From assembly GCA_027488735.1 (NCBI GenBank), contig JAIYBB010000005.1, positions 310,001-374,000 on the forward strand: 64,000 bases of DNA, in the 5' to 3' direction. Source of the stretch: Comamonadaceae bacterium. Lineage in GTDB: Bacteria; Pseudomonadota; Gammaproteobacteria; Burkholderiales; Burkholderiaceae_C. Positions 1 to 9,901 of this stretch are shown one piece after another. Each line of letters starts with the position of its first letter. The first letter of the stretch is position 1. The position numbers and the translations under genes are program-made. The notes beneath the pieces are model-generated. The model searched no databases, had not been told where the DNA came from, and saw only the letters and a program-made list of their open reading frames with translations.

Positions 1-1149
1 TTGCAACAAGTGCCTGCGTGGTTGCGCATGGCCACCCGTCAAATCAGTTCGCGGCCAGGCTATACCGTGGTGCAAATCAGTTCGTTGTCGGTTGGTTTGC
101 TCGCTTTGATGTTGTTGGTGTTGTTGCGCACCGATCTGGTGGACAGCTGGCGCAATGCCACCCCAGCAGATGCGCCCAACCGGTTTGTCATCAATATTCA
201 ACCCGACCAAGCCAAGGCTTTTTTGTCGCACTTAGACCAAGAAGGCATCCAGCAAAGAGATTGGTACCCCATGATTCGGGGACGCTTGCTGCAGATCAAT
301 GGCAAAGCGGTACAGCCGGAAGATTTCACCGACGAGCGGGCGAAACGCTTGGTCGAGCGCGAGTTGAATATGTCGCATTCCGCCAGAGCACCTACGCACA
401 ATCAAATCGTGCAAGGAGCATGGGTGCCCGAAGAAGCCAACGCCATCAGCATGGAGGAGGGCATCGCCAAAAGCTTGGGCTTGAAACTGGGCGATGAGTT
501 GGTGTTTGAAATGGCAGGCCAAGCGTATACGACTCGCATCACATCTTTGCGCCGTGTGGATTGGACTTCCATGCGCGCCAATTTCTTTGCGCTGTATCCC
601 GTCTCCAGTATGCCGGAGTTGCCGATGACTTACATCGCAGCCTACCGCGCCCCGCCGCGCAAAAGCTTTGACAATGAGTTGGTCAATTTGTTCCCCAACA
701 TCACCAACGTAGACATGGGTGCCACGATCAACCAAGTGCAAAAGGTGTTGGGTCAAGTGATTGGTGCAGTGGAGTTCTTGTTTGGCTTTACTTTGGCGGC
801 GGGTTTGGTGGTGTTGTTTGCCACAGTCACTGCCACTCGCGAAGAAAGGGCCCGCGAATACGCTGTGCTGCGAGCGTTGGGCGCAGGCAACCATTTATTG
901 CGACAAGTGCAAACCGCAGAACTGCTGGGGGTCGGCGCGTTATCTGGCGCGTTGGCGGCCTTGGTTGCGTCTGCCATGGGTTGGGCGCTGGCTTGGTTTG
1001 TCTTTGAATTCAACTGGCAAGCTTCGCCTTGGGTTCTGGCCGTGGGCATCGCAGGCGGTGCATTGTTGGCATGGGGAGCGGGATGGTGGGGGTTGCGCGA
1101 AGTGTTGCGCCGTCCGGTGGTGCAAACCCTGCGCATGGCAGCCGAATAG
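1..1149 (+). CDS. ABC transporter permease, FtsX/YbbP type (3' fragment)
   Basis: Inner-membrane permease subunit of a MacB/FtsX-type ABC transporter, probably moving or extracting a lipid or lipoprotein. The reading frame is open to the window edge, so the true start is upstream. The visible 382 residues begin with one hydrophobic helix (about 25-45). A periplasmic region of roughly 200 residues follows. Three C-terminal helices come last (about 255-275, 305-325, 340-360), with the cytoplasmic EERAREYAVLRALGA segment typical of FtsX permeases. This matches the second half of the ~840-residue YbbP-like permeases. The ATPase subunit would lie outside the window. Family is well supported; substrate is unknown. 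Confidence 0.8.
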   Translation: MQQVPAWLRMATRQISSRPGYTVVQISSLSVGLLALMLLVLLRTDLVDSWRNATPADAPNRFVINIQPDQAKAFLSHLDQEGIQQRDWYPMIRGRLLQINGKAVQPEDFTDERAKRLVERELNMSHSARAPTHNQIVQGAWVPEEANAISMEEGIAKSLGLKLGDELVFEMAGQAYTTRITSLRRVDWTSMRANFFALYPVSSMPELPMTYIAAYRAPPRKSFDNELVNLFPNITNVDMGATINQVQKVLGQVIGAVEFLFGFTLAAGLVVLFATVTATREERAREYAVLRALGAGNHLLRQVQTAELLGVGALSGALAALVASAMGWALAWFVFEFNWQASPWVLAVGIAGGALLAWGAGWWGLREVLRRPVVQTLRMAAE

Positions 1150-1184
1150 TTTTTGTCTGCAGTGTGAATGTGGGCTTGTCAGGC

Positions 1185-1817
1185 TTAGCTCAGTAACACC
1201 ACCAAGGCACCCGCGCCACCTTCAGAGGCTTTGGCTTGCACAAATGCCAGCACTTCGTTTTTTTGCACCAACCAACGCTGCACTTTAGATTTAAGCACTG
1301 GTGTTTTGCCGGGAGAACCCAAGCCCTTGCCATGCACCACCCTTACACAGCGCCATCCACGTTTGTAGGCGTCACGGATAAATTGGCCCAATGCTTCACG
1401 CGCCTCATCGCTGCGCAATCCGTGTAAATCGATTTGTCCTTGCAGGCTCCAATGCCCTTTGCGCAATTTTTGTGTCACGTCAGTGCCGATGCCACTGCGT
1501 CTGTAGCTGAGTTCATCGTCGGTGTCTAGCAAGGTGCTGACATCAAAATCATCGCTCAAGCTTTCGCGTAAAACGCGGTCATCGTCGCGCTTTTGCTGAA
1601 ACGCTTTGGGCGGCGCAGGCGTACCGTTCAATTCGGCACGCGGCTGTGTGGCCAGTAGTTTGACCGGGCCAACTGCGCGTTGGAACAGGTTTTTTTCGGC
1701 TTTGGCGCGGCGTTCAGCGGCCTGTTTTTCAGCGGCTACGGCAGCTTCTATTTCGGCTTGTTTGCTGAGGGTTTGTTTGATCAAGCCCAAGTCTTGCAAG
1801 CTGCGCGCTTTCACCAT
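1185..1817 (-). CDS. Smr-domain protein (MutS2 C-terminal-type nuclease domain)
   Basis: About 210 residues with a C-terminal Smr domain, a family of DNA/RNA endonucleases. Visible signatures are DLHGLRSDEA near residue 130, VVHGKGLGS near 160 and GGAGALVVLL at the C-terminus. The N-terminal half is charged and Ala/Lys-rich, probably a coiled coil. I chose the ATG at 1817 because GGAG lies eight bases upstream; the longer frame to 1841 would need a TTG start. The start overlaps the end of radC by a few bases on the same strand, so the two are likely translated together. Substrate is not known from sequence. Confidence 0.85.
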   Translation of the reverse strand: MVKARSLQDLGLIKQTLSKQAEIEAAVAAEKQAAERRAKAEKNLFQRAVGPVKLLATQPRAELNGTPAPPKAFQQKRDDDRVLRESLSDDFDVSTLLDTDDELSYRRSGIGTDVTQKLRKGHWSLQGQIDLHGLRSDEAREALGQFIRDAYKRGWRCVRVVHGKGLGSPGKTPVLKSKVQRWLVQKNEVLAFVQAKASEGGAGALVVLLS

Positions 1818-2518
1818 GGACTGCGCTCCGCCATAGACCAATGGATGCCGGGACCGACGATGATGTGGTCTAACACCTTGACATCCACCATGGACAAAGC
1901 AGTTTGCAAGGTGCGCGTGAGTGCGCTGTCAGCAGCCGAGGGGCGCACATCGCCACTGGGATGGTTGTGCGACAAGATAACCGCGGCGGCACCTTGCTCA
2001 AGCGCGCGTTTGACCACTTCGCGTGGGTAGACCGAGGTTTGATTGAGAGTGCCTTTGAACATTTCCTGAAAACTCAGCAAGCGGTACTGTGCGTCCATGA
2101 ACACCACGGCAAACACCTCGTGAGGATACGCGCCCAATTGCAGTTGCAAGAATTGTTTGACGGTCTCAGGGTTATTCATGATGTCACGCTTGCGCATTTT
2201 TTGCAGCAAGACGCGACGCGACATTTCGAGCACGGCCAGCAACTGGGCGCGTCGTGCGGAACCGCCCAGGCCTTTGGCCGCGCGCAAATCGGCAGGGGTG
2301 GCTTGCAGCAGACCGGCCAGGCCATGGAAATTTTCAAGCAGGGAATGGGCAAGTTGCAGCACATTTTGGCCAGGCAGGCCAGTGCCGAGCATGACCGCAA
2401 GCAGTTCTGCATCGGTCAGGGTTTGACTGCCCATAGCGAGCAGTTTTTCGCGCGGGCGGGTGGTTTTGGGCAGGTCTTGAAGCAACATGGGCAGCGGACG
2501 ATCAAGGCATAGGGTCAT
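1811..2518 (-). CDS. radC: RadC/UPF0758 family JAB-domain protein
   Basis: 235-residue RadC-family protein. An N-terminal helix-hairpin-helix region (LTDAELLAVMLGTG, AKGLGGSARR) precedes a C-terminal JAB/MPN metalloprotease-like domain. The metal motif HNHPSGDVRPSAAD is intact near residues 175-188. The family was long annotated as DNA repair, but its biochemical role is unsettled. An alternative start is the internal Met at 2488, whose following residues match the usual RadC N-terminus. Smr follows immediately downstream on the same strand. It is divergent from the FKBP-ispH-serS group. Confidence 0.88.
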   Translation of the reverse strand: MTLCLDRPLPMLLQDLPKTTRPREKLLAMGSQTLTDAELLAVMLGTGLPGQNVLQLAHSLLENFHGLAGLLQATPADLRAAKGLGGSARRAQLLAVLEMSRRVLLQKMRKRDIMNNPETVKQFLQLQLGAYPHEVFAVVFMDAQYRLLSFQEMFKGTLNQTSVYPREVVKRALEQGAAAVILSHNHPSGDVRPSAADSALTRTLQTALSMVDVKVLDHIIVGPGIHWSMAERSPW

Positions 2519-2628
2519 GGCGTGTCGGTCAATGTTCGCTGGATGGCACGGAAAAAAGCGTGGACTATCACCCCTGACATTTGTGATCCATAGCCTTTCT
2601 ACAATAGAGCCAGTTTACAAAGGCGACC

Positions 2629-3078
2629 ATGACAGCCCCTTCGCTGGTTCAACCCGGATCTTTTTTAACCTTGCACTACCGATTGAGTGGCCCGCAAGGC
2701 GACATCATCAATACTTTTGATGGTCCTGCGGCCACCTTGACCTTGGGCAACACCGAATTGTCAGACGCGATTGAAACGCGTTTGATGGGTTTGGCAGAAG
2801 GCGACCATGTCACCTTGGCGCTTGCACCCGGCGAGGCTTTCGGGCCTCGCAATCCCGATATGTTGCAGTGGGTGCCACGGGCTTTGCTGGACAAGTTTGG
2901 AGAAGCTGGCGCCAGTTATGCGATCGGCGAAGTGGTGGAGTTTCCCGCCCCTGATGGCCAAGGCCGTTATGCTGGCGCAGTACAGCAGGTGGCAGACGAC
3001 GCGGTGTTGTTTGATTTCAACCACCCGTTGGCCGGACAAGCGGTCAGCTTGGAAGTCAAAGTCATAGGAGTGTTGTGA
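2629..3078 (+). CDS. slpA: FKBP-type peptidyl-prolyl isomerase, SlpA class
   Basis: 149-residue cytoplasmic FKBP with the inserted-in-flap arrangement of SlpA/SlyD. Signatures are HYRLSGPQGDIINTFDG at the N-terminus, GLAEGDHVTLALAPGEAFG in the middle and FNHPLAGQAVSLEVKV near the C-terminus. Unlike SlyD it lacks a His-rich tail. Its stop codon directly abuts the ispH ATG, so the two genes form an operon. An slpA-ispH pair is a common arrangement in proteobacteria. Likely role is proline isomerisation and folding assistance. Confidence 0.9.
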   Translation: MTAPSLVQPGSFLTLHYRLSGPQGDIINTFDGPAATLTLGNTELSDAIETRLMGLAEGDHVTLALAPGEAFGPRNPDMLQWVPRALLDKFGEAGASYAIGEVVEFPAPDGQGRYAGAVQQVADDAVLFDFNHPLAGQAVSLEVKVIGVL

Positions 3079-4023
3079 ATGAGTGAGAGCGGCAACTCTG
3101 AAATTATTCTGGCTGAACCGCGCGGTTTTTGCGCGGGTGTTGACCGAGCCATCGACATTGTTGAACATGCGCTTGCTAAATTTGGCTCGCCTATTTATGT
3201 GCGGCATGAAATTGTGCACAACACGCATGTGGTGGATGACTTGCGCGCACGCGGCGCTATTTTTATTGAAGACTTGGATGATGTGCCGCCAGACGCCACC
3301 CTGGTGTTCAGTGCGCACGGTGTCCCTAAAGAAGTGGAGCATGAAGCCGCCAGAAGAGGTTTCAGGGTGTTTGATGCCACTTGTCCGCTGGTCACCAAGG
3401 TGCATGTGGAAGTTGCCAAGTTGCACAAAGAAGGCTATGAGTTCATCATGATTGGCCACAAAGGGCATCCCGAGGTGGAAGGCACCATGGGGCAATTGCC
3501 CTCCGGCATACATCTGGTGGAAGACGCCGAAGATGTGACCAAAATCAAACCTTTGCAAACACAGAAATTGGCTGTGGTGACCCAAACCACATTGAGTGTG
3601 GATGATGCCGCGGAAATCATGGCGGCTGTCAAACTGCATTTCCCCATGGTGCGCGAACCCAAACAACAAGACATTTGCTATGCCACGCAAAACCGCCAAG
3701 ATGCCATCAAAGTATTGAGCCCGCAGGTTGACATTGTCATCGTGGTTGGAAGCCCCACCAGTTCCAACAGCAACCGCTTGCGCGATGTGGCTGCCAAATA
3801 CGGCACGCCCAGCTATATGGTCGACAATGCCGAAGAGTTGCAACCCGAATGGTTGGTGGGCAAGCGCACCATTGGCCTGACGGCAGGCGCGTCGGCCCCC
3901 GATATTCTGGTGCAACAAGTCATTGCCCGTTTGCGTGAACTCGGTGCCGTCTCGGTGCGCACGTTGGCTGGCGTTCAGGAAACCGTCAAATTCCCGCTGC
4001 CCAAAGGCTTGCGGCACGAATAA
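3079..4023 (+). CDS. ispH: 4-hydroxy-3-methylbut-2-enyl diphosphate reductase
   Basis: 314-residue [4Fe-4S] enzyme, last step of the MEP isoprenoid pathway, making IPP and DMAPP from HMBPP. The three cluster cysteines are visible in GFCAGVDRA, FDATCPLVTK and DICYATQNR. The catalytic Glu sits in GHKGHPEVEGTMG, and the substrate-binding SSNSNRL motif is present. Length is normal. It follows slpA without a gap and is followed 15 bases later by serS. Confidence 0.97.
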   Translation: MSESGNSEIILAEPRGFCAGVDRAIDIVEHALAKFGSPIYVRHEIVHNTHVVDDLRARGAIFIEDLDDVPPDATLVFSAHGVPKEVEHEAARRGFRVFDATCPLVTKVHVEVAKLHKEGYEFIMIGHKGHPEVEGTMGQLPSGIHLVEDAEDVTKIKPLQTQKLAVVTQTTLSVDDAAEIMAAVKLHFPMVREPKQQDICYATQNRQDAIKVLSPQVDIVIVVGSPTSSNSNRLRDVAAKYGTPSYMVDNAEELQPEWLVGKRTIGLTAGASAPDILVQQVIARLRELGAVSVRTLAGVQETVKFPLPKGLRHE

Positions 4024-5355
<1,332 letters not shown>

Positions 5356-5365
5356 GGAATCCACC

Positions 5366-5860
5366 ATGAAAAAAATCGGGCTCGTTGTAAGTACAGTCGC
5401 CGCGCTAATGCTCACCAGCTGTGCCAATATGCCCATGGGTGCCGGCCGCTCTGCTTCCACCGTTGACATGAGCGGTGCAGATTTGCTGGCGCAAACCCAG
5501 TTGCCTGCAGGTGCACGAATTTTGCACGATCAGTCCACTGTCATTGGCTCTGGCAACAACTGGGTAGGACGCGTGGTGATTGACTCCGCCCGCGACCCAG
5601 CTGCGGCATTCAGCTATTTTCTGGACAACTACCCCGCACAGGGTTGGACATTGCTCTCAGCAGTGCGCGCAAAATCCAGTGTCATGGTGTTCACCAAACA
5701 AGAACACAACGTGACGATAGAGATTCAAGAAGGCAACGTCTTGGCGGGCGGCTCCGCTCTGGTTGTGCTGACTCGTGCACCGCGCAATGCCAATGAAGTC
5801 TCCCCAGCAGCCATCAAAAGTGATACGCCACCAGTGCCTACCACCACGGATAAACCTTGA
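5366..5860 (+). CDS. Small outer-membrane-type lipoprotein, unknown function
   Basis: 164 residues. The N-terminus MKKIGLVVSTVAALMLTSC is a lipoprotein signal with lipobox LTSC, so the mature protein starts at Cys19. The following residues (Ala-Asn) suggest outer-membrane sorting. The mature part is a compact alpha/beta domain of about 120 residues with no recognised catalytic motif. The Pro/Thr-rich tail is probably disordered. It begins 11 bases after serS, so it is probably cotranscribed. Confidence 0.8.
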   Translation: MKKIGLVVSTVAALMLTSCANMPMGAGRSASTVDMSGADLLAQTQLPAGARILHDQSTVIGSGNNWVGRVVIDSARDPAAAFSYFLDNYPAQGWTLLSAVRAKSSVMVFTKQEHNVTIEIQEGNVLAGGSALVVLTRAPRNANEVSPAAIKSDTPPVPTTTDKP

Positions 5861-5886
5861 GGATTTAAAAAGTGCACTGATAGAAT
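5857..5886 (+). promoter_or_regulatory. Candidate sigma-70 promoter for tRNA-Ser, with an inverted repeat over the -10
   Basis: TTGAGG and TAGAAT are separated by 18 bases and end about 21 bases before the mature tRNA. The -10 lies in the loop of an inverted repeat with arms TGCACTGA and TCAGTGCA (about 5873-5895), which could instead be a weak terminator of the serS operon. This is a pattern match only. Confidence 0.35.
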
Positions 5887-5907
5887 TTCAGTGCATTTCA
5901 CAGTGCA

Positions 5908-5999
5908 GGAAAGATGGCAGAGTGGTCGAATGCACCGGATTCGAAATCCGGCGTACAGGTTCTCCTGTACCGAGGGTTCGAATCCCTCTCTTTCCGCCA
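5908..5999 (+). tRNA. tRNA-Ser(CGA)
   Basis: Acceptor stem GGAAAGA pairs with TCTTTCC. The anticodon stem is CCGGA/TCCGG around loop TTCGAAA, giving anticodon CGA (codon UCG). A long variable arm typical of tRNA-Ser is present, followed by the T loop GGTTCGAATCC. Discriminator G and an encoded CCA end the gene at 5999. Total length of 92 bases fits a class II tRNA. Confidence 0.97.
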
Positions 6000-6071
6000 A
6001 AACGAGCTCTTCTCATTCATTCACTCCGTCGAGTTTTAAGGCCCTTAGAGTCCACAGCGCAGAGTAAGAAG

Positions 6072-7169
6072 CTAAGGTATTTTTTGAGCGGCAGCCAGGT
6101 TGGCAGGAATTGTGGAAACCTCATAAATGATGTCTTTGGCAAGTTCTGGATAGTCGGGCAACATACTCACACCGTATAAGGGTTTATAGGCACCCTTGTG
6201 GCAGGTCGCACACCCCACCTTAGGGTAGTCGCCTTCTTCACTTAACCGGTAGGGCGGGAACAGGGGCGCTAATTCGGCCAGGTAATTGCTGTTGATGTCG
6301 CGCACCATGCGAATGCCATGCCATGCCGTTACCCGCTGAGGCGTGCTGACATTCCAGTCACCCATGGCACGTGTGTTGTGGCAATACGTGCAATTCACGC
6401 CTAAGGAGCTTGACATATAAATCATCAATCCGTAAGTGTGTTCTGCCTGTTTGATAGACCGGCGGTTTTGACCTGCCAGGGTTTGCGTACCTTGTATGCG
6501 AATGTTGTGGTCTCCATTGACCAAATAGCTGCTGAGAGGGTTAAAGGGCAGGGAAGAATTGGCCACTTCAGTCATGGTGGGTGTGTTTTGCCCAGCTTTT
6601 TCACCCAGCATATTTCCCTGCGAGTGCGGCAGTCCAGGGTTGTTAAACCAATCGCCACTGGGGACCGCTTGTCCACGGTGGCAGGTCCAGCAGGTCACGC
6701 CGGTATCCTTGATATGGCTTTTCCATTGGTTATTCAAATTGCGCGTCATTTGCAACATGCGTCTGGCAACGACCTTGGTGTATTTTTCATCTGACGCCAG
6801 ATTTTTGGTGTTGTGACAAAACTTGCAGCCTTCGTCAGGTGCCACCCAAGTTGCCATGGCTGCCATCAGGCGGGAAAACTCCAACGCTGACAAATCATTG
6901 AGCACTTGAACGTTTTCGTACAGTTCATTCACTGATTGGGCATCAGGCTCGGGCGGATCTACTGGTTCAGGTTCGGGTATGTCGTGAATAGCGGCATTGG
7001 CGGCCAGCACACTGGGCTTGTAAATTTGCAGCATGCCAGTGCCTCTGTAACCATGCTGCACCGAGGTAGGCCCCTCGCAGGCGGTCAACAGCAAAAGCAT
7101 GCTGATCCATAAACACCAGTTCAAATGGATGCCAGAAAGTGAGCAAGATTTGCCAAGACGATTGAGCAT
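6072..7169 (-). CDS. pufC: Photosynthetic reaction-centre tetraheme cytochrome c subunit
   Basis: 365-residue tetraheme cytochrome that docks on the periplasmic face of the type II reaction centre and re-reduces the special pair. Four CxxCH sites are visible: CKFCH (115), CWTCH (160), CTYCH (260) and CATCH (320), each with conserved spacing and upstream Met-containing helices. The N-terminus carries a lipobox (LLTAC, Cys31), as in lipid-anchored PufC. The usual pufBALM genes are absent from this window, so the gene stands alone, convergent with tRNA-Ser. A HiPIP gene, a known electron donor to PufC in several purple bacteria, lies just upstream on the same strand. Confidence 0.93.
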   Translation of the reverse strand: MLNRLGKSCSLSGIHLNWCLWISMLLLLTACEGPTSVQHGYRGTGMLQIYKPSVLAANAAIHDIPEPEPVDPPEPDAQSVNELYENVQVLNDLSALEFSRLMAAMATWVAPDEGCKFCHNTKNLASDEKYTKVVARRMLQMTRNLNNQWKSHIKDTGVTCWTCHRGQAVPSGDWFNNPGLPHSQGNMLGEKAGQNTPTMTEVANSSLPFNPLSSYLVNGDHNIRIQGTQTLAGQNRRSIKQAEHTYGLMIYMSSSLGVNCTYCHNTRAMGDWNVSTPQRVTAWHGIRMVRDINSNYLAELAPLFPPYRLSEEGDYPKVGCATCHKGAYKPLYGVSMLPDYPELAKDIIYEVSTIPANLAAAQKIP

Positions 7170-7366
7170 GGACCCCCCTGCGGATAGGCTTCAATAAAAG
7201 AATCAAGAAAATTCAGAAAAGGACTATGTGTAATGATAAGTTGACACTTTGAATAGTCAACACATAAATTATGAATTAATATTAATTATTTTTATAGGGC
7301 GTCGCTAAATTTTTTATATCTTGCCGCCCAGCCCTTTGCAAAGGGGAGGGCGGAAAGGGAATGCGC

Positions 7367-7708
7367 TCAGGCGGCTGATTTGTTCAGCTTGAAGTTTTTA
7401 CACCAGCCGGCAGCGGGAACAATACGACCGCCATAAAAAGAGCATTCGCCCTCAGTGGCATTGCCTTCGTAGAGTTGGCATCTGCTGCAATATTGCTCAG
7501 TGGTGTGTCGTGGATAACGCGTTTTATCTACGTTTTTGGATTCCAATTTGAAGCCCATAGATTTTGGGTATGAATCGGCTTCCGAGAGTCTTTCGCCAGG
7601 AGCCGCTGCTTTCATTTTCTTATCTGATGCGGATACCTGAGTGGCTAAAGTAGCGCTTGTGAGAGCGGCTGATTGAATCAAAAAGATGCGTCGATTGAGA
7701 TTTTTCAT
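7367..7708 (-). CDS. High-potential iron-sulfur protein (HiPIP)
   Basis: 113 residues. A Tat signal (NRRIFLIQSA) leads into a small mature domain with the HiPIP cysteine pattern C74-x2-C77, C89, C103 (YCSRCQ, GECSFY, GWCKNF). It is a soluble periplasmic one-electron carrier with a [4Fe-4S]3+/2+ cluster, usually linking cytochrome bc1 to the reaction-centre cytochrome. The ATG at 7708 is chosen because the Tat signal begins there; a longer frame reaches 7756. It lies last in a co-directional set with the DUF1566 protein, monoheme cytochrome and phosphoesterase, with pufC 197 bases further on. Confidence 0.93.
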   Translation of the reverse strand: MKNLNRRIFLIQSAALTSATLATQVSASDKKMKAAAPGERLSEADSYPKSMGFKLESKNVDKTRYPRHTTEQYCSRCQLYEGNATEGECSFYGGRIVPAAGWCKNFKLNKSAA

Positions 7709-7727
7709 TGGGATAAAGAAGGATGGG

Positions 7728-8285
7728 TTAGTGAAGTTTCCGAACCAATCGCACAAAATGCGACTCTTCGGGATGTTTTAACGAGACACCAGAAAAGCCA
7801 AAATCCATTGTGAAAACATGTGGATCAAAGTCATTCACGATGCGTGTGTAACGGCTCCAAAAAACAGCAGGAGGAAAGTTTGGGAACAATTCCAACCTGA
7901 CGCGTGGATTGCGGCAATGCTGCTCTGCGATGAAAGCCAAATCTTTCAGATGAGGTAACTTCCAGTCATTGAAGCCGTCAATACTTTGCCGATTCAGCTC
8001 GGTCACAGTGCTGATAGCCTGAAAATAAGTCATAGCTTGCGCATTGCCGATGCATTGTTGGTTCACCCAAGTTTGTCCAATTGCACACTTTTGCCATTGC
8101 AAGCGCGCTCGGTAATCAAACACCCACCCTCGTTCATCTGCCTGAATGTGCCAAGGAACTTCAGTGAGTGGGTGATCACAGATTTGCTGTGCAAAAACCA
8201 AGTTGCCCCAAAAAAGTAATGATGTCCATAAAGCATTGAGCGAGTATGAGCAAAATACTTTGATGAGGTGCTTGGTGGGGTGCAA
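7728..8285 (-). CDS. DUF1566 (Lcl C-terminal) domain periplasmic protein
   Basis: 185 residues. A hydrophobic signal segment (about 10-32) is followed by a Lcl_C/DUF1566-type domain. That domain is recognised by the aromatic core around GFNDWKLPHLKDL and the C-terminal HFVRLVRK strand. Five or six cysteines in the mature part may form disulfides. The molecular role of the domain is unknown. It starts 18 bases after the cytochrome gene and ends 19 bases before HiPIP, so all are probably one transcript. Confidence 0.75.
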   Translation of the reverse strand: MHPTKHLIKVFCSYSLNALWTSLLFWGNLVFAQQICDHPLTEVPWHIQADERGWVFDYRARLQWQKCAIGQTWVNQQCIGNAQAMTYFQAISTVTELNRQSIDGFNDWKLPHLKDLAFIAEQHCRNPRVRLELFPNFPPAVFWSRYTRIVNDFDPHVFTMDFGFSGVSLKHPEESHFVRLVRKLH

Positions 8286-8303
8286 AATGATGAACGTTGG
8301 GGG

Positions 8304-8816
8304 TTATTTGGTGTCGAAACCAATGCCAGAGGGCTTGCTTGGGAAACCTTTACCGTAATCAACTTTGACCGGTTTGGTTTGCCGACTTGCAAGACCCGGC
8401 TCAATGGGTAATCCTCGATGAAGATTAAAGGCATAGGCTTCAATGGCGAGCATTTCACGCCCGCTCACATCCAACGCCTTGCCACCTTGCGGATTTTGGA
8501 TACACCAATTGGCCATTTCACGCCAAGTGACCACTCTGTCGAAGGCGGTGTGGTACTTGGGGAAAGTTTGCGGGTTTGACGCCGCAGCATCTGGATGACA
8601 GTTGCCACACGCCAAGCCGTTGTTTTGTGTGGTTGGATTACTGCCGTGCCATATGTTGTAGCCCTCTTCTACTGCTGCCAGAAGCTTTTTTTCTTGTGCT
8701 TTGAGTTCCTCTTTGGTGAAAGGCTCTCGTGCGCTGGCTTGAAAAAACACCGCTGATGTGGCGATCATTAACAGGGCTGAACCAGTCAAAGATCTGAGGA
8801 TATTTTTTGTTTTCAT
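8304..8816 (-). CDS. Periplasmic monoheme cytochrome c, SoxA-like half
   Basis: 170 residues with a cleavable signal (about 1-29). It has a single heme site, CGNCH (70-74). A conserved-looking Cys105 (NWCIQNP) and the stretch GREMLAIEAYAFNLHRGLPIE follow. The pattern CxxCH, about 30 residues, Cys, then an 'S-E-M/L-x-A' helix ending in G-(L/M)-P-I resembles the N-terminal heme domain of SoxA at 50 kb, suggesting the same fold. Probably an electron carrier for, or partner of, the phosphoesterase encoded 74 bases upstream. Confidence 0.78.
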   Translation of the reverse strand: MKTKNILRSLTGSALLMIATSAVFFQASAREPFTKEELKAQEKKLLAAVEEGYNIWHGSNPTTQNNGLACGNCHPDAAASNPQTFPKYHTAFDRVVTWREMANWCIQNPQGGKALDVSGREMLAIEAYAFNLHRGLPIEPGLASRQTKPVKVDYGKGFPSKPSGIGFDTK

Positions 8817-8890
8817 GAATGAAACGCCTCCTTTTATGGGTTAACTGAAAAGCGGCCCGCCATACTGCGGAGCACACCATGCCAATGTGA

Positions 8891-9901
8891 TTAGATTTTT
8901 ATGCCGTTCTTGAGGAATGGAGTCAGTGAGTCAGCGAAAGGCAAGTGCTGTGCTGTGCCGCCGCTGGCACTGAATGACGCTTGCAAAGTTCCCATGCCGT
9001 CTTGTTCGTTACCTGGGTCAGCACGGTATTGCTGGCTTTCTGGGTATTTGATACTGACAGGCGGATAAGGCCATGGCCATGATGTGCTCATGGCACCAAT
9101 GGAAGTCATGTTGCCAATCTTGTTGTAAATGGTTTGATGGACATGGCCGTGGAACGATGTCACATTCACAAACTTAGACAGAATCTTGCGAATTTCAGGC
9201 GCGTCAGAAGTTTGGAAATTCCAACGGGGGTAGTAGTCCCACAGCGGTGAATGGCTGAAGGTGACAACCGGTGTGTCTGGTGACAACTTGGCCACATCCT
9301 TTTTCAGCCACTCCAATTGTTCAGCTTGAATACCCCACAGGCCGCCAATGGGACCTTCGAGCATTTCCATGGCCTCCATGCGTTCCTTGTTGGTCAGACC
9401 CTTTTCGGTCCAGAAGTCCTTGACCAAAATGGAATTGAAACCGATGAAATGCACTCCTTTGTGATCAAAAGACCAGTAGTCCTTGCCAAACATGCCTTTC
9501 CAAGCGGCACCCATGTCCAAGTACCAGTCGTGCTCACCGGGAATCACCATCATCTTGGGTTTGAGGTTCGCTAGGATTTTTTTGCCTTTGACCAACTGGT
9601 CTTCTGTGCCGTTTTGGGCAATATCACCACCGTAGAGCACAAAGTCAGGTTGAATTTCTAATGCATTGACCTGAGCGACGGCATCTTCAAGTTGCAAGTC
9701 GAATTTGTGGCCATCTTGGCTGTACAAATGCGAGTCACTGATCATGGCCATTCTGAAAGGTGTCACCTTTTTGGATCCGGCGTGGACCAAATCGATCACA
9801 CCTAGGTTGATGCCTGCTGCACTGGCTACCAAGGTCGAGAGCCCAGCTTTGCCTGTCAGTCCTAAAAACCCTCTTCTGCTGTGCTGTATCAAAGTTTTCA
9901 T
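8891..9901 (-). CDS. Tat-exported calcineurin-like metallophosphoesterase
   Basis: 336 residues. The N-terminus has a Tat signal (SRRGFLGLTGKAG), so the enzyme is exported folded with its metals. Metallophosphoesterase blocks are ISDSHL, YGGDIAQNG, PGEHDWY, SHSPLW and FHGHVH. The third block reads GEHD where most family members have GNHD, so a metal-ligand Asn is replaced by Glu. The ATG at 9901 has GGGAGA just upstream; a longer TTG form is less likely. At about 336 residues it is too short for SoxB and lacks the second 5'-nucleotidase domain. Substrate unknown. Confidence 0.82.
   Translation of the reverse strand: MKTLIQHSRRGFLGLTGKAGLSTLVASAAGINLGVIDLVHAGSKKVTPFRMAMISDSHLYSQDGHKFDLQLEDAVAQVNALEIQPDFVLYGGDIAQNGTEDQLVKGKKILANLKPKMMVIPGEHDWYLDMGAAWKGMFGKDYWSFDHKGVHFIGFNSILVKDFWTEKGLTNKERMEAMEMLEGPIGGLWGIQAEQLEWLKKDVAKLSPDTPVVTFSHSPLWDYYPRWNFQTSDAPEIRKILSKFVNVTSFHGHVHQTIYNKIGNMTSIGAMSTSWPWPYPPVSIKYPESQQYRADPGNEQDGMGTLQASFSASGGTAQHLPFADSLTPFLKNGIKI

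Noticed and set aside
2761..4017. 418-codon frame opposite slpA-ispH
   Set aside because: Histidine/Gln-rich translation typical of an antisense shadow; ispH on the other strand has all catalytic residues.
8891..9901. Phosphoesterase considered as the missing SoxB
   Set aside because: Only about 336 residues with one domain; SoxB is about 560 residues with a second 5'-nucleotidase domain.
5908..9901. tRNA-Ser as an integration site for the pufC-HiPIP block
   Set aside because: No repeated tRNA 3' end, integrase or boundary repeat seen downstream.
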